Source: Megalonaias nervosa (lineage: Eukaryota > Mollusca > Bivalvia > Unionida > Unionidae). Taken from it: a DNA stretch of 64,000 nt. Positions 57,360 to 64,000 of this stretch are shown one piece after another. The notes beneath the pieces are model-generated. The model was not told the origin of the DNA, did no database searches, and saw nothing but the letters and a program-made list of their open reading frames with translations. Numbering within the stretch: position 1 is the first letter of the stretch; every line of letters begins with the position of its first letter. Made by a program: the position numbers and the translations under genes. The stretch covers positions 79,169-143,168 of the forward strand of contig JAECUM010003721.1 of assembly GCA_016617855.1 (NCBI GenBank), in the 5' to 3' direction.

Positions 57360-58000
57360 CCAAATCTGTCAAGTGTTATATATAATTAAATTGCTTGTGT
57401 GTTAGTTTTAAAATTCTTTTTTATTTTATTTTTGTTTCTTTACATTTTATTGTAATGATTATTTTCACGGAATTTGATATTTTCTTTCAGTAATTCTGTT
57501 TATCTAAAACGTAAAAGGTGTTACATTAGCATTATTTTTAGTTCACTCAGGTACACCATTTGTAAACACTACGCAATTGGCTATTGCCAAGGTCATTTTG
57601 GCCTAATCTGAATAAACAATGTTTTATTCCTAAATTTATTTCAGAGTGAGAGTCTGGTTCTTAGATAGAGCTGTTCTTGCTACGTGACAAATTTCATATT
57701 TTCTATTACGTTGTTCAAGTGTTAAGAGACCACATGACCTTTCACGTGAGAACGGGATGATATTTTTGTTGGGTTTAATACCCTTTCTGAGAGCTTTTCA
57801 GTCAGTGGCATTTTAAACCTTGAGGGCTTGAGAAGTTTCAATTGTTGAAGCCAGATTGTTTTTAAGTTCATTTGTTTTTGGAATTTAATAATTTATTCTC
57901 TAGAAAACCAAACAAGTATAACTTTTCTATAAAAATTCTGGGAGAAAGAAATTCAGTGGAAATTTATTCTGGAGTTATACGGAAACATAAACTGTGATTC
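57360..58000. repeat. Dispersed repeat, copy 2 (partner 34970-35620)
   Basis: Same-orientation diverged partner of 34970-35620, with GCTTGTGTGTTAGTTTTAAA and TTATTGTAATGATTATTTTC as the clearest shared stretches. Confidence 0.6.
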
Positions 58001-58339
58001 AATTGAGGAATTGTTGCCATTTGTACAACGGCCACATCTGACGTTGTCGTCTTCCATATTGGAACGTCATCGAGATTCAAACCTGGATTCTATTAGAACT
58101 ATTTAGTGATAGGACTTGTATATTTCAATCTTAGGATTAAATTTTGGATTATATTCACAAACCATAAGTCCTATTTCCAATTTTTACATTGTTTTCTAGG
58201 GAAATAAATTATTTTGTTAAAATATACAAAGCTTGTTGACTTCAATCTTTTCTCTTGTTATTATTGTACGAGCCTACACGTAACACAAGTTTCTTCTCAT
58301 TTAACATGTCGTTAGACACTGCTGTAGAGTTGATAATAG

Positions 58340-58650
58340 TTCAAATCTATATTGCAGAAATTGCAAAATGCTAGTCCTGGCATTCAGTTTTCTTACAGAT
58401 TCCATACCCCTCAACTTTGCATGCAAGTAACTCTCATTTCAACATATTTTTCAAATTGTTATGCAGACTTGTTGTGTCAATGTCAAGCTCGAAAATGTGA
58501 AATACCATGCTTGGCAAGCATGTTTGTTCCCATTGGCTTCCATTATGCAAAGATTCATTGGGCAAGTGTAAACTTTTGATCAGTGAGAAAGCTCATTACA
58601 GGATTTATCTGTTAGATAATATACGGAACAAATACTACTATAAGGATCAT
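58340..58650. other. Intron sequence with an unassigned open stretch
   Basis: A plus-strand stretch at 58352-58579 is open for 75 codons but matches nothing recognised. It lies just left of the repeat at 58685-58795. Confidence 0.4.
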
Positions 58651-58684
58651 TGCGGTAATGGGACCAAACAGACCTTTATTTGAT

Positions 58685-58795
58685 AACCGCATTGGAGAGG
58701 AGAAAAAACAGTCCATATAGAGGAAAACCACATTCAGGTCAGGAGAAAAGTGGAATTCTGCTTTAAAATGGAAAACAGTCTTGTCTTCAATTTAT
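58685..58795. repeat. Dispersed repeat, inverted partner of 44127-44235
   Basis: TCAGGAGAAAAGTGGAATTC and GCTTTAAAATGGAAAACAG read as the reverse complement of the copy at 44127-44235. Confidence 0.72.
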
Positions 58796-58964
58796 AAAAA
58801 AAGGAACATAAATTATATGGAAAGAAGTTATTTTTCCAGAAACGTACAGTAAAATTAGCCATCAGAAATGGGAGAGGTAAGTTTTGCTGCAAATCATTCA
58901 GAATCTTCAAGAAGCAAAAAATACATTATATTAAAGTGAAATGAAGGTTATTTTTATATCAGTG

Positions 58965-59235
58965 AAGTACTGTTGCTCACTGATATTTTTCAGTGAAATT
59001 TCAGTGAAATCTCAATCACAAAATCTAACAGATATTTTCATAAATTTTGGCATAATCTTGACTGAAATTTCATTGAAATCACAATCACAAAATCTGACAT
59101 ATTTTCAGAAGTAATGGCAAGATCTCAGTGAATTTTTACTGAAATTTGGTAAAATACCATTATTTTGGTGAAACAAGCACATTTCAGTGAGTTTCAGTGA
59201 AATTTCACTGAAATTTCAGTCACATTTTCACAAGG
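58965..59235. repeat. Cryptic tandem repeat of TTTCAGTGAAAT motifs
   Basis: The 11-13 bp motif TTTCAGTGAAAT or TTTCACTGAAAT, itself close to a palindrome, occurs at least nine times in 270 bp. A roughly 65-bp higher-order unit containing ATCACAATCACAAAATCT is repeated two to three times. Confidence 0.8.
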
Positions 59236-60506
59236 GATAATAAGTTTACTCTATATATATGATGGTAGTTATAATATATTTGGATATTGATTTGGTTGGT
59301 TGACATATTGCCGTACTTTATACATTCAGCTTTTCATTTCACATATGAATTCACGCTTGTTTGTTAAAATTGATTTTATGAACATTGCAAAAACTTTCTT
59401 CATGTGTGAATAAAATTCTTTCGTATGAATTCTTCTTACTAAAGTGATGGTTTTTATAAACAAAATGCAACCAAACTTTTAATTAGTCACAACTTTTCAC
59501 TAATGTAAGATCAATTTTCACGTTTCATACTTAAGGTTATTCATTGAACAGCTTGTGGATGATAAATTCATTAATATTCATTAGGTACCAACAAATACAT
59601 ACAGTTACATTGTTGTAAATTGTCAGAAACTTGCAATTATATAACAACATCCACAGTGCTCCTGCATAATTACCTAGGATTAATATGCCAGTGTTATAAA
59701 AAGCTTAAATAAAATAATAGACAGGAAATTTCAACACCTTTCGAAATATGTAAAGATGATTGATTTTATGCAAATTAATGATTTATAGACAAAAAAATTT
59801 ATGTGGCAAATTTCTCACCATCACTATGCAGTTTTCTAGATAAATATTTTATCTGCAGGGTTTTCTTGCAAGATGGCGCAAACAACTGTACATGTATTTT
59901 GTCAAATATTTTATACCATCTTCTATGAGCTTGCTGCAAGCTCCTACCCTGTCTGCTAGCTGCAATTGAGATCATAACAATTTTAGCGCGAACTTGCCGC
60001 AAGCTATCACATGCTCACATGTGCTTGATTTATGATTGCATTTTTATAAAGGCAGAAAGCAGCATTAAAGCCAAAACAAGTAAAATGCTTATTGAATTCA
60101 GCATCCCTTGCGTAGGAATATGAAGGAAATGGGTGTGATTGGCTAGTTCCAGAAAGGTCAGTTGCCCAAAATATACTTCACTCCTAAAACAGCTGTTCCT
60201 AGAAAATGCAACGTACCTTAAACTGATATTATGGATGTGATGTTATCCAAGTAAGATAGTTTTAGTGCATATGACTTTATAACTAATGCACTGAATTTTA
60301 TCAGAATGGGGGAAAATGAAAGGAATATGTAAGGAAATTGATTATTGTAGAGACACTTTAAGCAGCAAGGAAAAATCTATGACGAACATGTTTTGATAAT
60401 TAAGGATCCTGTTTGATGCATTTATAGCTGTTTGTCTGCATATAAATAAATCACTTGGTGCATAGTGGAACAAGGCAATGCAGAAAACTATATATTTTTC
60501 CTAATT
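59236..60506. other. Intron sequence, no recognised feature
   Basis: AT-rich, stops in all frames. Confidence 0.6.
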
Positions 60507-60756
60507 AGCTTTACTGGTCATAGACCAGAAGAGCTTATGGTATGATCTGTTCATTGTGTATCTGATGTCTTCCATCCACTCATTTATTAGCACAAGTTTT
60601 GTTATTACTAATTCTAAACTACTTAGATGACTGCCATGAGACTTCACACACAGTCATCCTATGGTCCAGTTGGTCCTCAATAAAAATGGTGCAGCTCCAA
60701 TATGCAATATAGCCACCACAGCAACCCTCAGGAAAATCTTGTCGCTACTTCTAAAT
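60507..60756. repeat. Dispersed repeat start and satellite-like units
   Basis: AGCTTTACTGGTCATAGACC at 60509 matches 11149. Units with TAGTTGGTCCTCAATAAAAA-type and AGGAAAATCTTG landmarks follow. Confidence 0.7.
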
Positions 60757-60938
60757 TGGGGCCCCAGGTCACTCTCATAGCTCACCTCTGTCCACATGAG
60801 TTTTAGTCTTGACTTAACCATTGATAAGTGAGAAATCTTGCCAGTAGTTTCCTGTAGTTTTGTGGCTCATTCCAGAGAATGTCTGGTTCTTCCTTCACCA
60901 GATGTACTGCCAGCCAATCATGTTCTGAAAAATTATCT
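60757..60938 (+). mobile_element. Diverged type 1 SINE with a deleted middle head
   Basis: Starts GGGGCCCCAGGT, passes directly to CTCACCTCTGTCCACATGAG, and ends near CAATCATGTTCTGAAAAATT. It lacks part of the tRNA-like head and the tail. Confidence 0.82.
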
Positions 60939-61420
60939 AGTTGGTCCTAAATGAAAATGTTGTGAATCTGATGTCCCTCTTGAAAATCACATTATGGCTA
61001 CTCCTTCTTAATGGAAAGTCATTTCGATGTATGGTTTTCACCTGAAAGTCTAGTTGTATCTAACTGAAAATGTCTCCACTTTGACATCCAGTATAGCCAT
61101 CCTGAAAATTGCATTATTGCTCTTCTTTTGAATCGATCATGATATGACCATTGGGTTTTCACTAAAAGACTTCTTGTGCTGTCTAGTTGGTCCTACTGAA
61201 ATGCTGCTCTGACTTCCAGTATGGCCACCATAGTAGTCATCTTGAAAATCTTGTTATTGCTTTCCTCCTACAAAGAAAGGCATGTTGACAGGTTTTCAGC
61301 AGACGACTAATTATGATACCTAGTTGCTCCTGAATGAAAATGGTACTGATTGGACCTCAAATATAACTGCCCTAATCAACATATTGAAAATCTTGTCACT
61401 AATTCCCCTAAATCAAACAT
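60939..61420. repeat. Satellite-like units, second large group
   Basis: Landmarks CTTGAAAATC, GGGTTTTCACTAAAAGACTT and TCTAGTTGGTCCTACTGAAA recur about every 120-130 bp, as in 41640-42760. The SINE at 60757 has inserted in the group. Confidence 0.78.
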
Positions 61421-62769
61421 GTGCTTTTTACCAAAAATGGCCTACACTGCAGTTGTTCTTGCTTTAATATGGTTACTTCTGTAGTGTGAACAGGACACGT
61501 GATGGGCCCAATGTAATTTTTCCATTACTGACACCATGACTGGAGTGTTTGTCTTGATAATAATTATGAATTCTGATGTTTACTACCATTCCTGTAGCAA
61601 ATAGGATTTTCTTGTCCATTCAGGATGATTCTTTGAGTCATAAGGCATAATTCTGGTTTCTGATCTAGTCATTTGTGATCACTGTACTAAATTGGATACC
61701 TGAAAGCAGCAGATTTTAAAATCCACCACTTAATGGTTTAAACTAATTCATGGAGGTTTCTATTTAACCCTTTACTACATACAATTTGTTGTTGTGTAGG
61801 CAGCTAATATGCATATGCCAAAGTCATACAGTACAGTGTGCTATGAATGGAATACCTGTTAGCTGTTAGACTCAATATGCATAGGCCTGCCTGCCTGTTA
61901 AATTTATTGCATTGTAGTGAATGTTAAGTTCAACATGAATTTTAACTATTTTACCTTTTGGTACACATAATTCCATAGAAAGATTTAGTAGTAATATCTG
62001 ATCTTTATATCTGTATAATTTTTTTTCACAGAAGAATTTTTATTTGCTTTAAAATCTTGAGAGAACTTGTTCACCATCAACCCAATGAAGCAGTGTGACC
62101 AACAATAGCCAACATTTCTCAAGCTCGAAATCTACCAGTCTTAGTCGACATTTGCATCAATTCACTAAATCATCTGAATTCAATAAATAATCAAAAATAA
62201 ATATTGCCTACATGAATGTCTTAGCTTGTAACTGACTTAATGAAGCATTCATAGTCATAATTCAAATCAACCAAATTTGAAGAGAGTACTAAATGAAATC
62301 CACAGCCAACATTTTGGAGAGTGGAGAATCCTATCCAGTTTCTTTGAATAGCAGATTACAACTAAATCTATATAGCAACCACATGATGTAATGGTCACTT
62401 ACCTGAATGCCTGTAGTATTTAATAGAGGGTTTTCCCTAAAGGTGGTGCTACAAAAACTAGCACAGAATGGTTGATGTTTACAGTAGGCATCCAAATGCT
62501 TCCATGCAGATGGTGCAGAGGTGTTCGAACATGCTTGCATGTGAATCAGGTAGAGGCATCCATTAGTGCTTCCATGAGAATGGGGTAGAGGCATCTAAGG
62601 GACTTGCATGACATAAAGTTGCTTTTAGCTTTGAGTCCCCGATACCTGAAAATCCCACATTCATTGTTTCTATAAATTTCTATTTAATCATTTAGAAATA
62701 ATTATCTTTCTGTTAAGTAACATTTTAATGAAGCAAAGAGATTATATACAAGGAAATTTGTGTTAAGTT
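61421..62769. other. Intron sequence, no recognised feature
   Basis: AT-rich. A minus-strand open stretch at 62331-62594 includes two near-repeats of TGCTTCCATG(C/A)GAATGG-like sequence (about 62497-62590) but matches nothing recognised. Confidence 0.5.
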
Positions 62770-62869
62770 CAGACCTCTTTACCCATCTGTATTTCAGACC
62801 TCTTTACCCATCTGTATTTCAGACCTCTTTACCCATCTGTATTTCAGACCTCTTTACCCATCTTTGTTT
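62770..62869. repeat. 25-bp tandem repeat, four copies
   Basis: The unit CAGACCTCTTTACCCATCTG plus TATTT is present three times without a change and a fourth time with changes at its end. Such low divergence marks a recent minisatellite. Each unit contains a pyrimidine tract followed by CAG, that is, a reiterated splice-acceptor-like motif. Confidence 0.97.
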
Positions 62870-63157
62870 CTCTTTATTTTTACAGAATAGAGACCCTTAG
62901 TAGGGCAATATAGTGATTGGTCTGAAAATATGATTTGTTGTTTGGTAATAAAAATATTTTTTCAGTCTGTTTTGTTTTGTCTTATGGTCATTTCGGTTGA
63001 TATAGGTATTCTGGTGATGCATGCTCCCTTTTTAGTGAGATCCATTGCATTCAGTGTCTCTCAGATGTGTTCGTTACCTTCATAATATTGGAAGGTACCA
63101 AACACATTTTATTAGATCCATGCGTTGATTTGTTCCCTCCAGTTTGGATTTTAACAA

Positions 63158-63560
63158 ATGGCACCAAAGAGGAAGATAGAATCAGCAGGAGAAAATGACA
63201 AAAATGCAGTTAGAAAACAGTTTTCTGCCACTGTATAACACCTTATGGCCATACCATCAGAAATCAAGTAAGGGTGATCATTTTGTTTTGTGCACAATTT
63301 GCAATTCAGAATTTTTGTGTGCACATGGTGGAAGGAATCATTGTGCATGACACATTGATTCAGATAGCCACATTAAGCTACAAACAGTGGTCAAGAAAAA
63401 TACAAGACATTGTATTTATGCTGAAGAAAAACGAAGTAAATGAACAGCAGTCTTTTAATGCAGAGGCTCTGATGTGCAAGCTTATAGTTATAGTTATATT
63501 GGTTGTACAATCCAAACCAGGACCCTTCACCAAAGAGATGACAGATGATCAACTTGATGC
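63158..63560 (+). pseudogene. Decayed BED-type zinc-finger gene (hAT-related)
   Basis: A start MAPKRKIESAGENDKNAVRK is followed by a stop and a frame change, then HFVLCTICNSEFLCAHGGRN, an in-frame TGA, and HIDSDSHIKL. C-x2-C, AHGG-N and H-x5-H in this order are the signature of a zinc finger found at the start of hAT-like transposases and relatives in aquatic invertebrates. The catalytic part was not found in the remaining 400 bp. The gene is broken by at least two stops and one frameshift. Confidence 0.6.
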
Positions 63561-64000
63561 ATCAAGAGAGTATACTGTAACTCCCTTGAGATTATTTCAG
63601 ACTTTCTAATAGCTTTTATTCTATACCATACAGTATAATCTATCAGCTTTTGTAAAAAATGTTTTTATGTTCAACTTCAATAGGAACTGACTATACATTT
63701 TGATTTTCATTGGTGGTTGGTAAAATGTAGGTATGTTGTGTTTTCTAAACTCGTGAAGTAACACCAGTCATTTATACTTCATTAAACAGTGAGTAATGTT
63801 GTCATTTGGCATTTGAAAGATAAGAATTGCGAAAAATATTACACTTTTTACCAACAGATAACTACATTTTTCTGTATTGTTCCTAAAAAAATTTTAAAAG
63901 GTGTATTTTTAAGTGGTCGCAATTTCATTGTTGACTCTGAGATGGCTTCAATATGTCAAAAATGCTGTGGTTAAATATACTGAAAGCTACAATTAAAAAT

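Larger units (their letters stand above)
1..64000 (+). other. RALGPS: RALGPS-type Ral GEF gene, internal part (six exons, both ends outside)
   Basis: Six exons on the + strand encode, in order, peptides that read like the vertebrate Ral GEF with PH domain and SH3-binding motif (RALGPS1/2). They cover the end of the RasGEF domain, the linker with its LSLK, HRK and RHLLDDSV landmarks, and the start of the PH domain with its LRRKT and SSWSRYW landmarks. Every junction has GT and AG ends, and the phases carry over: 2, 2, 1, 2, 0 leftover bases after exons 1 to 5. The family protein activates RalA/RalB by GDP-GTP exchange and reaches membranes through its PH domain. The first RasGEF exons and the last PH exons were not found and presumably lie outside. 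Introns are 16.4, 4.3, 4.9, 13.3 and 8.6 kb, swollen by transposons. Orthology is recognised from memory of the family, not from a search. Confidence 0.88.

Noticed and set aside
62770..62869. CRISPR-like regular repeats
   Set aside because: The units are directly adjacent with no spacers, and the window is eukaryotic.

Overview
This is eukaryotic, AT-rich, intron- and repeat-dominated DNA, most likely from a mollusc and probably a bivalve. The evidence is a single host gene cut into short exons by 4-16 kb introns with standard GT-AG sites, two kinds of tRNA-derived SINE, several DIRS-type tyrosine-recombinase retrotransposons, and dispersed repeats of the kind common in bivalve introns. The species cannot be told from the sequence.

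Host gene. One gene runs left to right across the whole window: a RALGPS-type Ral guanine-nucleotide exchange factor. Six coding exons are visible: 8147-8240 (end of the RasGEF catalytic domain), 24603-24770, 29050-29225 and 34100-34169 (the disordered linker), then 47449-47554 and 56142-56234 (start of the PH domain). Their reading phases join without a break. Most RasGEF exons must lie left of position 1, and the end of the PH domain right of 64000. A 48-nt phase-symmetric cassette exon may lie at 39835-39882.

Intron content, left to right. A 0.57 kb block at the left edge is a diverged duplicate of 46807-47375. A DIRS retrotransposon (about 765-7060) keeps inverted terminal repeats, RT, RNase H and tyrosine recombinase, and has a SINE inside its recombinase gene. 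A 2.0 kb TA-flanked DNA transposon (8813-10813) follows, then an LTR-like block (11640-13236). At about 14270-16300 sits a Polinton/adintovirus-like viral remnant: the N-terminal part of a protein-primed DNA polymerase B, a coiled-coil basic protein gene, and a divergent pair of TATA promoters. A second DIRS element (18340-24240) carries a pogo-like transposon that itself carries a piggyBac-type element with exact TTAA sites. Foldback elements and MITEs lie at 25905-26740, 36588-37224, 37680-38262 and 45620-46155. More DIRS remains lie at 30890-33120 and 50150-54447, a pogo-like transposase at 35628-37324, two decayed BED-type zinc-finger genes at 44400-44960 and 63158-63560, a long diverged satellite-like array at 41640-42760, and SINEs throughout.

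Working together. Apart from the RALGPS exons, nothing looks like an intact host gene. The other coding fragments are mobile elements or viral relics broken by stops and frameshifts. The best leads are the viral-like module with its bidirectional promoter, the three-level transposon nest, the long-range duplication inside the gene, and the possible cassette exon.
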